A DNA stretch of 64,000 bases, taken from positions 6,085,065 to 6,149,064 of the forward strand of contig JACDOX010000034.1 of the NCBI GenBank assembly GCA_014549065.1. The letters are read 5' to 3'. A model generated the notes under the pieces. It ran no database searches, had not been told where the DNA came from, and worked only from the letters and a program-made list of their open reading frames with translations. Made by a program: the position numbers and the translations under genes. Below, piece by piece: positions 25,347 to 35,690 of the stretch (its first letter is position 1; every line of letters begins with the position of its first letter). This DNA comes from Cardinalis cardinalis (taxonomy: Eukaryota; Chordata; Aves; Passeriformes; Cardinalidae).

Positions 25347-25938
25347 TGCCATGTTTTAACCTCAGCTGGGAACTAAGTACCAGACAGCTGCTCACTCACT
25401 TCTTCCCTCCCCTGGTGAGAGGTGTAGCAGAATCAGGAAAAAAAAAATTAAAAGCCATGGGTTGAGATATCAGCAGTTTAATAATTAAAACAAAGTTAAA
25501 TAGTATAATGCTAATACTACTACTAGTAATATTTGTAAAGAAAAGGAGAGAGAGAGAGGAAAGTAAAGCACAAGAAGATTGAATGATGCACAGTACAGTT
25601 CATCACCTGTCAACTGATGCCCCNTCCATGTCCAGCAGTGATCAGTGCCTTCTGGCCCACTGTCCCCAGTTTATAAGGTGAGCATGACATTCTGTAGTGT
25701 GCAATATGAATTTGGCCTGTTTGGGTCAGCTGTTCCTCCCAGGCTCCTTCCCGGCTTCCTGTGCCCCCTCTCACTGGCAGANTACTGAAAAGTCCTTGAT
25801 ATACAGTAATCACCGCTCAGCAACAATCAACACATCATTATGTTATCATCATTATTCTTATACTGAATCCAAAACANAGCTCAGTACCAGCTACCAGGAA
25901 AAAACCTAACTCTATCCCACCCAGCCAAAATCTGGACA
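25347..25938 (-). mobile_element. Avian ERVL-type LTR (minus), nested in the outer LTR
   Basis: A second LTR of the same broad family but another subfamily, in reverse orientation. On the plus strand it runs from TGCCATGTTTTAACCTCAGC to CCAAAATCTGGACA. Diagnostic reverse-complement blocks are 'gctgctcactcacttcttcc' (25388), 'gggttgagatatcagcagtt' (25460), a TATA box at 25670-25677 (CTTATAAA on the minus strand), 'gggtcagctgttcctcccag' (25723) and 'cctaactctatcccacccag'. It carries a (GA)n patch at 25545-25560. Both ends obey TG...CA. The immediate flanks share no clear 5-bp duplication. Confidence 0.88.
25670..25677 (-). promoter_or_regulatory. LTR TATA box
   Basis: CTTATAAA on the minus strand, at the position where the avian ERVL LTR core promoter is expected (between the GTCATGCTCA block and the ACTGGGG block). 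Whether the decayed LTR is still active is unknown. Confidence 0.5.
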
Positions 25939-25965
25939 GCTGACTACTGGAATTAAACTGTGACA

Positions 25966-25970
25966 CTGAC
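25966..25970. repeat. Target-site duplication, right copy (CTGAC)
   Basis: An exact repeat of 24808-24812, immediately after the resumed 3' end of the outer LTR. Confidence 0.8.
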
Positions 25971-28885
25971 CCTAAGTTATTGGTTGGTTTAAAACAAACA
26001 ATATTCCTAGAAGTCAATCCAATAAATTCTTTAATTTGAAACAGAGCATTGGATTTGATTGCCCTGCTAGTTTTTTTCAGATTATGAGTATCTCTGGAGT
26101 AAAACCACGTTTTATGCAGCATTGAATGCACATAAAACAAATTAATAATTTGTTCAGATTTTTCCCCTGGCCATCAGGTTTACCTGTTTAACTAGTAACC
26201 AACCACCTTTTGATGATTATTTACTATACTGGCCAGAAAGTTTAAATATGATATTTTTAGTGAGATTAGACCGATTTACTGGGATGGTCAAACAATAATT
26301 TAAAAAAAAAATCAGGGGGATTTCAGCACAATTTCAATTTAAATTCCAGGTAGATTCCTGAAAATGCCTAGGCTTATTTTCTGCTGCATATTCCCAGCAG
26401 ACCTAGAGTTAAGTGCTTCAAGAGGCTTTGGGATAATATATCTGGTAGCTGCTTTAGCCTAATGTATACTATTACCTGAACTTCNCAGAATGTCAGCTGG
26501 CTGCTTGCTAGCTCAGTTGTGTCCTAATACACCAGCTCAGCAATTAATTCAAATTATCCCTNTAAGGAAAAAGGGCATCGATAAAAGTGTACACTGTTAA
26601 TTTAGCCATTTTTTTTTCTCAAAGCTACACAGTACTTAAAGGGATAAAATAATTAGATGTAAATTAACATTCATATTTACATGTAGTTAATTAGAATACT
26701 TTGTTTTATGTACCTAATTTATTTTTGACACCATAACCTTTTAAAAGTCTGTCTTTAAAAATGCTGGAAACCTAATAAAAGCATTCATTATAATATACCA
26801 ATTTTTTTTTACTCATACCTTAATTTTTAGGATTACTGGTACATTTTTATTATATCTATCTTTGATAACCATTCTATTTCAATATATAAATAGNAATTAA
26901 CAAAAGTGCTTGCAAAACATAGAATAAAGGGAGTTTAGACAAGTCCTGTAAAATATGCAGTTTGTGACTCCAGCTATTAAATTAAAAAAAATAAATTTGT
27001 ATGTAAGACAAGAAAGAACTTCAAAATATTGTAAATCTAAACAACTGAAAATTCAGGCCATTTCTGTCCTTTTTATTGTGAGTCTGCCTTTTTTTCTGGA
27101 ATTTTCATACTGTCTAAATTTCTTTTCACCAGAATCAAGTGGCTGCTGAGCTCATGCAAATCCATTTTACATTTCATGACCAAGAGAAGGGTGTGACTTA
27201 GTCATAGTCTCTGCAGTGGATTCCTACACGTATCACTGGACTTAATGTGGTTTTCACTCAGACTCAAATAATCACAGACAGAAATACTGGACACTACACC
27301 ACAGAAGCAATATTCTTTTATTATTTTACATGTTAGCCAGTATGGAAATATTATACTAATAAGTCAACAGAAGGATAGACTATCCCTTTTGTCCTCATGA
27401 ATCAAGAGGTCATTTATTTCAGTCTTAGTAATCTATAAATGAATTATGATCTCAAATAAACATTTATAAGTTTACTAGGCAAATTTTCAGGCCCTTAAAT
27501 CATCATTATTAATTTTATTTTACTTAATAAAAGCAATGTTGCTGCATGTTTTAAAAAAATAGAAAATGTTATCTTCTTCATATGTTGCTTATCACACTCA
27601 ATGAATGAAAAAATGAATTAATGGAAAAGAGACAAAAATATTAAAAATACAAAAAAAAAAATCAGCATTATAGTTACACATTTATGAAGCCACTGCATTT
27701 TAGGAGGTACAAAAAATGTTTATCTCATTCATCACTTAAAAATATCCATAGTATTAAAAGATTGCAAGAAAAGCTCATGTTTATGACCATATTTCAATAT
27801 TTACTTTGATAGCTGTCTTGTGAGATGCTGAGGTGGGGACTCTTTTTTAAGTTTGTTACCTGGTCTAACAGTATTCAGGGAGGGTAAATAATATGATTAA
27901 GCTGGGGTTTTTGGCAGTGATGGCACTTTGACAAGGGTTTTGTCTGTAAAGATTAAAATAGTGATCAAAGTGGCCTCATGGAATATGTACCTTGTCAAAT
28001 AAACGTGGGTTCTTGTTGCAAAATAAGTTTGCTTGATAATGGCAGCAGATAACTGCATTGACGTAATGCAGTTATATTTCTATCAAGCAGTTTTCCTTGT
28101 CTTTCTCTCTTCTGGTGAAGATACTGCTATGCAAAATCAATGAAGCTTAAATATCAGCTATGAAAGATGTTTTAGAAGGTAATTACAAATGAAGTATCAG
28201 TGTCAACAGGATAATCAGACGACTCTGAAAAGTTAGTTCTTGCTTTTCAACCTCTTCATAAATTATCTGATTGAATTTGCTGCTCATGGATAATTAGTGA
28301 GCAAGAAATAATGGGCAAAGACTGACTCAACTAAATTATATTGCTGAAGGAAATTACTTTTCTTTGGACAGCACACGTTTAAGAAAGCCAAATGAAAGGG
28401 CATGCAGCAAGGAACAAAGTGTGTAGCTCACACTTTCAGGATGAGAAATGGCATCCTGGTGTTCAGCAAAACTGTCGGACTTGGAAATAGCGCATAAGTG
28501 AACATGACCTCCCTGAGCAACACTTCAGCTAAGTAGGTGAGCATGTTTTTAAATGCACTAGTGGAAAAATATTAAATAGACGTGAGGAGGCTGTATTTGT
28601 GTACAACACTTGAGAGACTTTTGCTACCATGCCTGCATGTATTTTTTGGTTATTNTCTTTAAAAGAGATATCGATATATTAAAATATTATAGACAAAAAT
28701 TACAAGGGAAGGTCAAGATTTGGGAAACTAGCAAAATATACTCAAGATAAGATTATAAAACCGTTGTCTACAAGTTCATATGTGGGAAAAATTGATTCTG
28801 ATAGGAGACAGAGCTTGAATACATTAAAAAACCTGTGATTGGAAAATAGATAATTCAAAAGACAAACAAGAAACACCCCTTAAAA
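25971..28885. other. Non-coding AT-rich stretch, no gene seen
   Basis: About 2.9 kb without recognisable mobile elements. The only structured feature seen is the composite hairpin at 28031-28088. The open frame at 26955-27149 and similar short frames show no recognisable product. Confidence 0.55.
28031..28088. repeat. Composite hairpin (8-bp outer and 11-bp inner stem)
   Basis: The outer arms GCTTGATA (28031-28038) and TATCAAGC (28081-28088) enclose the inner arms ATAACTGCATT (28049-28059) and AATGCAGTTAT (28065-28075), with loop GACGT. The internal loop is asymmetric (10 versus 5 bases). TGACGTAA across the loop resembles a CRE/ATF site. The arms are too short and the bulge too asymmetric for a typical microRNA precursor. 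It could be a decayed palindromic repeat or a structured conserved element. Confidence 0.6.
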
Positions 28886-29168
28886 TCATAGATTCATGTA
28901 ATCATTGAGATTGGACGGGACCTCTAGAGGTTATCTAGACTGCTTTCCTTCTCAGAGCAGTGCTAACTTTAAATTAAGATCAAATCAAATCAAATTTGAA
29001 TGTCCTTGAGGGTGAAGGTTTTTTGGGCTTGTTAAGAATCCTGTTCCAGCCCCTACTCATTTACTCTGCAATTTTTTTCTTTTATCCAACTGAAAATTTC
29101 CATGGCTTATAGCCATTCCTTCTCATCTAGAGATTGTGTAGCATTGAGTGGAGTCTGGCTCCATAATA
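28886..29168 (-). mobile_element. Old CR1 LINE 3' end
   Basis: Minus-strand copy. The plus strand starts with the octamer-derived 'tcatagattcatgtaatcat', then 'gagattggacgggacctcta' (28908), 'ttctcagagcagtgctaact', 'aagaatcctgttccag', 'ccatggcttatagccattcc' and 'gattgtgtagcattgagtgg'. It is more diverged than the copies at 17472 or 35389, so an older insertion. An (ATCAA)-type mini-run at 28979-28997 interrupts it. Confidence 0.8.
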
Positions 29169-29655
29169 TTTTTTATTTCCTCTACATATTAAAAAGATAA
29201 TTTAGCTACATATTTAACACTACCATAATTGAAAATTAAATGTGATTTGGAGAAAAGAAAATGCTTTTATTTTGCAAGTGATATGGATGCGATATCCAAG
29301 AGGTTTAGGGTTCATATAAATCATGAGCCTGATGCAGGAGTTGCTGGATGAAATTCTGTGATTCCTACAACTTAACTAAGCTGAATTAAGTTTTGATGTA
29401 CTGTAAAAGTTCATGCCAGACATTGAACTCATGATGCTACGAAGTCAATCAATTGCAAATATAGTCTGGTTGAGTAATTAACAGAATTAAAATATTTCTG
29501 GATAGCAAGGGAATAAAGTCCTTCCCCGTCCTATTAGTGATGCTCTTCATTTTCCCTGCGGTGCTGAGCNGGTAGATTCACTATTGCTTTGGACTCTTAT
29601 TTAGTAGCCTTGGTAGTGGTATTTACAATCTTATGGAGGTTAAATTATAGGCTTG
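29169..29655. other. Non-coding spacer before LTR copy 2
   Basis: AT-rich sequence with no recognisable feature. Confidence 0.55.
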
Positions 29656-29661
29656 GAGCAT
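29656..29661. repeat. Target-site duplication, left copy (GAGCAT)
   Basis: An exact match to 30273-30278, flanking LTR copy 2. It differs from the duplication around copy 1, which shows that the two insertions were independent. Confidence 0.87.
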
Positions 29662-30272
29662 TCTCGGAGGCTGTTTCAGCCCCGAGAAGCGGGGGCGGTT
29701 CTGGGNCAGCCCANGCTTTGAAGGACGAGACTGGACTCTTCTCTTTTCAGTCTTCAAGTTNTTTATTATTTCTTATCTATAAAGTTTTCCTCCTGCCCAG
29801 CCGAGGTCTGGACAGCAAGNCAGCCAAAGGCACTCTGACCGCCCCCGAGGCGGTCTTGTCTTTATGTAGTACAAATTACATGTGACATATTTACCTTTAT
29901 TCCCCAATACCAATCACCCATATTGAACTGTGCACCTCTTTGTCAAACCAATCCCCAAGTGTCAACATCACTACCGAAAATGGATGACAAGAAGAAGAAA
30001 GAAGAAGGATGAGACACGCCCTGATCCCTCCATCTTGTCTCCATAACCCCCCTGTACCAAAACCTAAAATCTATATATTCACCTTATAATTACATCATTC
30101 CCACACCATTCAAACCTGAGTGCCTCCCATGTCCTCATACACAGGTCGCAATTCCCTAGATGGATCAAAGTCAAGCCACCAGGCGCTTCTAGCAACATTC
30201 CAGGTCTTCCAAGCCCCCCAAGAGTGTTCTCGGCAACTCTGGACATCCGGAGTGATGTGCTGAGTTCCCACA
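29662..30272 (-). mobile_element. Solo LTR, ERVK-like (copy 2, same family as 8545-9188)
   Basis: A 611-bp LTR on the minus strand, closely similar along its whole length to copy 1. In element orientation it begins TGTGGGAACTCAG (30272 leftwards) and ends CCTCCGAGA (29662). Perfect GAGCAT duplications flank it. The AATAAA signal is at 29762-29767 (TTTATT on plus). It has one unit of the 22-bp motif that is tripled in copy 1, which accounts for most of the length difference. Open frames here (30110-30346 minus, 29589-29885 plus) are fragments of LTR sequence, not genes. No internal retroviral region is attached. Confidence 0.9.
29762..29767 (-). promoter_or_regulatory. LTR polyadenylation signal AATAAA
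   Basis: Reads TTTATT on plus. It is conserved at the same place as in copy 1 and sets the element's orientation. Confidence 0.75.
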
Positions 30273-30278
30273 GAGCAT
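30273..30278. repeat. Target-site duplication, right copy (GAGCAT)
   Basis: An exact repeat of 29656-29661. Confidence 0.87.
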
Positions 30279-30683
30279 AATGTTGGGATGGTACTTACCT
30301 TCCTATATACGTCTATAGAACCGACATTCATGCCTTTTCTAGACATGGAGTGCTCTTTTTAATAGTGAAGAGAGAAAAAAGTATTTCTAATGAAAAAAAA
30401 ATCATGGACCAGAAGCCCAGGTTAATTTTTTTGAGATTAATTTTGCCTCAAAGTGCCTTCTCCTATTCACTGATCAGGAAAAAGAATATAGGTGAATGAT
30501 TCAGGAGCTGATATGGTACCCATCTAAGTAAGTAGCTTAAATTGTGTGAGATGAGTTCTGAGAAAGATTGTGTAAGAAAATAAGTATTCATGAAGAAAAA
30601 ATACACATAAACCCTGAATTCTCAATTCACAAACTTAATCATTATATGATTGTTGTCTCCTAAAAAGAGCAACAATAATGATG
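30279..30683. other. Non-coding spacer, no gene seen
   Basis: AT-rich sequence between LTR copy 2 and the next CR1; nothing recognisable. Confidence 0.55.
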
Positions 30684-31090
30684 AAAGGACTAAAGGGCAT
30701 GACTTATGAGGGGGGGCTGAGGATACAGGTTTGTTCAGCTCAGAGAGGAGACTGAGGGGTCGCCTCTTTGCTGACTATCACAAGATGATAAGTGGAGCGG
30801 GAGGTGCTGCTCTTTCTGCTGTTGGGTGATAGGCCACATGGGGAAGGCTGAAAACTGTGTCAGGAAGAGTTCAAATAGGACGTAAGGAAAAAGTTCTTCC
30901 CTGAAAGTATGAACTACAATGAGAAAAAGCTCCCCAGGTAGGTAGTTGTTGCCCCTAGCCTCTCACTGCTCAAGATGTTTTTGGACAACACTCTCAGACA
31001 TATGGTTTAACTTTAAGATTTCCCTGTGGGGAGTTTTGAATTGGACTTGATAACTCTTGTGTCCTTTCCAGCTCAGGATTTTCCATGATC
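30684..31090 (+). mobile_element. CR1 LINE 3' end, about 400 bp
   Basis: Plus-strand CR1. It starts upstream of most other copies here with 'catgacttatgagggggggc' (30699) and 'ggtttgttcagctcagagag', continues with 'ataggacgtaaggaaaaagt' (30876) and 'gctccccaggtaggtagttg', and ends 'cctttccagctcaggatttt' then 'ccatgatccc'. Motif order matches avian CR1 3' sequence. It is 5'-truncated and non-coding. Confidence 0.9.
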
Positions 31091-32269
31091 CCATTAATCT
31101 AATCTTTCGTGATCATGTATTTGGATAGATTGACATTTCAGCTGCTATTTATATTTCATGGCCCACAGTGACATTTTGAATAGATACTCTGCTAGTACAT
31201 GTACAGAATTGTACTTCAGGTTTTTGATCAAAATTTTATGTATATGCTGGTAATTATCACTCTGAGTATTTCAGTATTTCTACTAAAGACAGAATCAACC
31301 CTTTCATTAATTGGATACATTTTCGCAAATGTTGATTCAGTTTTGCTGGGGTTTAGTGGGAGATCAACTTCTTCAAATGCCTACCTTAACTAAAAATGTA
31401 GCTTATTTTCTAGAATAATATCTTTAATCTTATATNTTTCTAAGATTAAAGCTGAAGTCTTCACTGGTACTTAACATTTATATGAGGCAGTGAAATTGGG
31501 ACTTTGTTCTGTGTTTGATTAATATTTTTGAGGCTTTTCTTGTTTAAAANTGACTGCCTCATAAATATTCTGTTTCATGGACCTAAAAACCAATATTTAC
31601 ATTTACAGTCTGCAATTAAATTCCTCCTTTCAAAAACCTTGCATGTTGCAGATCAATAACTTACCCATGTATCCTTCCCAACACNAAGATAATAGAGTAT
31701 TAAAGAAAGTTTTTATAAAGTTGTAGTTTAATAAACATACAAATCCATGGAAGTAAAAAGCCCATTTTTTGCATTTAAGGACTCATTTAATGTGATTTTC
31801 TTATTGTGCACTTGATTTCCAAGGATTATCCTTTAAAACTAATACAGTTCAAAAATAATACAGTTATGGATCATCATTCATATATAATTAACTGTGAACA
31901 TTCTTCAAAATTTAGTAAGTACAGTTAATAACTTGAAATTATAATAGGCAACAGTTTAAAACATAGATTTTTTTATAAATATTTAGACCACTGTGCAATT
32001 AAGTTTTCGCTGTTTTCACTGTAGAGTGTCTAAGTGTATGGTCATATAGTATCTGGGTAGCACACACATATAATAGCAACATTGCTAAGATTCACCTCAA
32101 ATATGCAAAACCAAAGATTAAAAACCTAGCTTTAACCATCAAAATGTATAAAANATTACAACTGAACAACCAACTTTCTCTTCTCTGGACATGCCCAATG
32201 CACCTTTTCTTTAACTTTCTGTTTTCTTAGAAGCACTACACTAAAAGTGGAGATGTTAACTATTGTATT
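31091..32269. other. Non-coding AT-rich stretch, no gene seen
   Basis: Very AT-rich, with no mobile element recognised. The open frame at 31199-31393 has no recognisable domain. Confidence 0.55.
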
Positions 32270-32671
32270 TGAGGGGTGCCCTGATGAAGGAAGGAATAAT
32301 GAATCTGACTCCATGTTCTCAGAAGGCTAATTTATTATTTTATAATACTATATTATATTAAAGAATACTAAACTATAGTATACTAAANAATCCAGAAAGA
32401 ATACTTACTGAATGCTAAAAAGATAATAATGAAAATTTGTGACTCTTGCCAGAGTCCCAACACAGCTAGGCATTGATTGGCCAATGAGTGAAAACAACTC
32501 ACCTGAATCCAATGAAACAATCACCTGTTGGATAAACAATCTCCTAACACACTCCAGATGAGCAAAACTCAGGAGAAGCAAATGACATAATAGTTGTTTT
32601 CCTTTTTCTCTGAGGTTTCCCAGGAGAAAAATTCTGGGCAAAGGGATTTTTCAGAGAATGTGAATGCCACA
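32270..32671 (-). mobile_element. Endogenous retrovirus LTR, songbird type (minus)
   Basis: About 400 bp. The plus strand reads 'gtgccctgatgaaggaagga' (32276), 'tgaatctgactccatgttct' (32310), 'agaaggctaatttattattt' (32321), a CCAAT-box palindrome ATTGGCCAAT (32476-32485), then 'cccaggagaaaaattctggg' and 'gccaca'. In reverse it begins TGTGGC and ends CCCCTCA, and AATAAA sits at 32331-32336 on the minus strand, giving the orientation. I recognise this arrangement from LTRs common in songbird genomes but cannot give a family name with certainty. The flanks show no clean target duplication (TGTATT versus AGTAAT). Confidence 0.72.
32331..32336 (-). promoter_or_regulatory. LTR polyadenylation signal AATAAA
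   Basis: TTTATT on plus, about 60 bp from the inferred 3' end of the minus-strand LTR. Confidence 0.5.
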
Positions 32672-35388
32672 AGTAATTTTATTAGAAGGGGTATTACTAC
32701 TAAATTGCAACTCTTACTTGCATTCCAACAGAAGACAATAATGAATTAAAAACATTTTTGTGGAAAGTACCCTGCTGCTACTTCTGTCTGCTTTCCTGTT
32801 TCCAGTGTATGATGATGACTGGCTCTTACCTTCCNTCTCCCTTTGCGTATTAGAGGCCCCTCTGTATTTCCACATCGTCTGATTCTGGTGCACCCTTTCA
32901 TGATATTTACTGCATGTTCTCCCTTCTCTTATCTTCTGCCCTGAACTTTGAGAAAGAGAATGGGACTTTGTTAACTGGGGAGTTGAAAGGCATCACTTGC
33001 CTCTCTAGGCAGAATAATAAAAACATTTGTGCATCCTTGCTATTTCAGAGCCTGTGCCTGAGTATCAGAGTTCTGACACACTGTCTACCACTTACCCATT
33101 GGACTGTGTCTGCAGGTGTCAGGTATAGTTTCAGAAGCTTTGCATGCTACATAATTAGACCACGGAAATAGTATTTTGGGACTGTGATTAATTATATTTC
33201 TTTTGCAGTTATTATAGGTTATACTTGCGAGATACAGCTCAAGTGTTGAATTGGTATCTTTTTACTGAAATGTATTAAGAAAGTAGATGACTGAAACATG
33301 TCTGGCAATATTCATGCAAGTTCATCACTAGACATTTAAATACACACCTTATCCTCAAAATGTTTCTTTCTTCTTCCTAAACTCTACCTGATCTAACAAA
33401 GAATTTGTTGTTAAAGCAAGAAGAAGTGTACTCAAACAAAGGTGCTTCTGCAAGTATATCAGCACACTGGGGTTTTTTTCACTTTCATGGGTAACTTCAC
33501 AATTAAACAGCTTTAGTGCATTCTATAACATGGACCAGAATGGTCATCAGTATGTCCTGTATAACATCTTGCATGTTGTATAGTCATGAATATTTATTAC
33601 GNTGCCAATTAATTTGTAATGATAATATTTAACAAAGGATGATTTTTCCAGCTGGAAGAAAAATTATTCCCTATTCCCTCTCCTCCCTAACACCACTACC
33701 ATCATGGCCCTCAAGCCAGTATCATGAGATCTTTATCATCTCAAAACAATGTTAAAAAAAAGCAGATGGGAAATCATTTTAATTTCTTATCTGGAGGATA
33801 GCATCTCCCAGTAGTGTGACTGCCCTCCTAATATTGGACCTGGGCATCAACATAGCAGAAAACCACTCCCAATTTGTGATACTTTCTGTATGCCCTTGTT
33901 AGAGGTCTTTTTTTTGCCTCTTTTATTCAGTGTTTCATCATGACAACTGAAAGTGGCATTTCAAAAGCTAAGAGGATTTTACATAACAGGATCCCTATTG
34001 TCATTCTTCATTTCCTTTCAATTTGAGCACATTTTCTGCATTTTCATTATGTAGGAGATCATGCAGCATGTCAGCACACAAAGTCTCTTCCTTCCTGCTG
34101 GCAAGGTACACGAAGAGTAAGTCTCAGGGCCAGAGAGTTATTCTTGCACAGAATACAGAAATGCCTTTTATTAATGGAGGCTAACAGCCTGTGCCAAAAA
34201 CTAACTTGACATGGACAAAGGACAAAACTAAACAAAAGCTTATGAATTTTGTAATATAAAACATTCATTGTGACAACAATGCAACAATGCAATTTTATAG
34301 AGAAGATGGAGAAGAAAGGTAACTGACTACATTAACTGGCACAAAGTACCTACAACTATAATAGAAGTTTGGGGCTCATGTCTCATCCATCACCTCTTAA
34401 ACAGGTTGTAAAAAGGGCACTTAGATATGGTCAGAGCATGGAGAAAATTTTGGGGAAATACTTCTGGGAAGAGGAAGATTATTAAGCTACTAAATTTCTC
34501 TGCAGATTCTATCTTTATGATGTAAAGACCTCCATGAACACAAGTTTGATGCTCTAACAGGACTAAAAATGGGCAGGACATAGTAGTGCTGATTGAACTG
34601 ATTGAAGCCCTGCTGAGAGTCCTATGGGATCTACTTTGCCCTTGCTGCACTTGTGAATTCCTTTCTCTTCTTCTGCTTCTTCTTCACCAGGAAAAAAAAA
34701 AATCTGACTCTTTAACCAGCAGTGCAGGATTAGGTGGATTCTGTCTCACTATAAGAAGAAACAAGCCCAAACAGAGTATCTCAGATTGAGGAAAATAGAG
34801 GAGAAACCAAAGTATAAAGGCAAAATCTGCTGTCAAGGCCCTGATAGTCTGAAAATATAAACATAAACACATATAGCCTTCTATGTCTTCTGTATTTCCT
34901 TTTGCCCCTCATTTTCTCTTTGAATTTGCCTTTGACTGTCTTGCCAAATAGGAAAGGTAAGTCTAAGTAGCAGAACTATCATATTCTTACCTGATGAAAT
35001 TATAGAAANTATGACAGAAATCCTCACCTTCTAAAGGAATTTTGATATATTTTGATGTATTGATCTTCACAGCCATCTCAACATGCTCAATACTGCCTTC
35101 TGATCACTTTTTTTGTCTGATCTACCTAACACATGTACACTTACTCTGTAATTTTCCAAACTTTCCTAAAAGCACATGTATGCTTGCCATCTCAATCAGA
35201 AATATGAATCATATTAAACGTGTCTGTTTAATGTCATAGTAAAATAGGATCACATTTTTGATAGTACGGTCTGCCAATACCTGTGATAACCAGATTACCA
35301 AAATTACATTCACACAAGAGAAGTCCCAAATCAAAAATAATCTGTGCCTACTTTCCTTGAAGGTACCAATGTACTGACCAAGTGGTGA
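32672..35388. other. Non-coding stretch, about 2.7 kb, no gene seen
   Basis: No gene was recognised. The segment at about 34055-34290 ('ccttttattaatggaggcta') has the look of a reversed LTR but lacks matched ends or a target duplication, so it is not called. Confidence 0.5.
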
Positions 35389-35690
35389 ATCACAAAATAA
35401 TAGATTGGTTTGGGTTGGAAGGGACCTTAAAGACCATCTGTTTCCAAGCACCCCTGCCACAAGCAGGAACACCTTCCACTAGACCAAATTGCTCAGTTCT
35501 CCATCCAANCTGGCCTTGAATATTTCCAGGTATGGGGCAGTCACAACTTCCCTGTGCCAGAGNCTCAACACCATCACAGTAAAGAATTTCTTCAGAATAT
35601 CTAATCTAAAATTATCCTCTTTCAGTTTAAAGCCATTTCCAATTGATCTGTCACAGCCCTCATAAAAAGTCCCTCTCCAGCCTTCTTGAA
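35389..35690 (-). mobile_element. CR1 LINE 3' end, well preserved
   Basis: Minus-strand copy and the clearest CR1 tail in the window. The plus strand shows 'ggtttgggttggaagggacc' (35407), 'caccttccactagaccaaat' (35470), 'ccatccaanctggccttgaa', 'cacagtaaagaatttcttca' (35575), 'ctctttcagtttaaagccat' (35618) and 'aaaaagtccctctccagcct' (35664). The terminal octamer is decayed to 'tcacaaaataatag'. Low divergence suggests a relatively young copy. It is 5'-truncated with no reverse transcriptase region. Confidence 0.96.

Larger units (their letters stand above)
24813..25965 (+). mobile_element. Avian ERVL-type solo LTR, interrupted by a nested LTR
   Basis: The outer LTR occupies 24813-25346 and resumes at 25939-25965. 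It begins TGTACTGCTTTTGACTGGG and shows the avian ERVL LTR order: 'agttaaatatattcatagta', 'gttgataacatagggatgtt' (24890), 'ctgagcagggcttacacaga', a TATA-like 'caataaaactgg' near 25075, and the 3' segment 'aactgtctttatgatctcaa' then 'gctatgggggagcaagcaag'. Its final segment ('ggaattaaactgtgaca') lies after the inserted minus-strand LTR, so the insertion is younger. Perfect CTGAC duplications flank the whole composite. No gag, pol or env sequence remains. Family identity is from memory of avian ERVL LTR consensus motifs. Confidence 0.88.

Noticed and set aside
25347..25938. Second half of a simple inverted duplication with 24813-25346
   Set aside because: The two LTRs differ throughout, including U3 and tract content, and the outer LTR resumes after the insert, so nested insertion explains it better.
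28031..28088. microRNA precursor
   Set aside because: The stems are too short and separated by a strongly asymmetric internal loop, leaving no continuous 22-base duplex.
34055..34290. Possible reversed LTR around 'ccttttattaatggaggcta'
   Set aside because: No matching ends, target duplication or second copy; texture alone is not enough.
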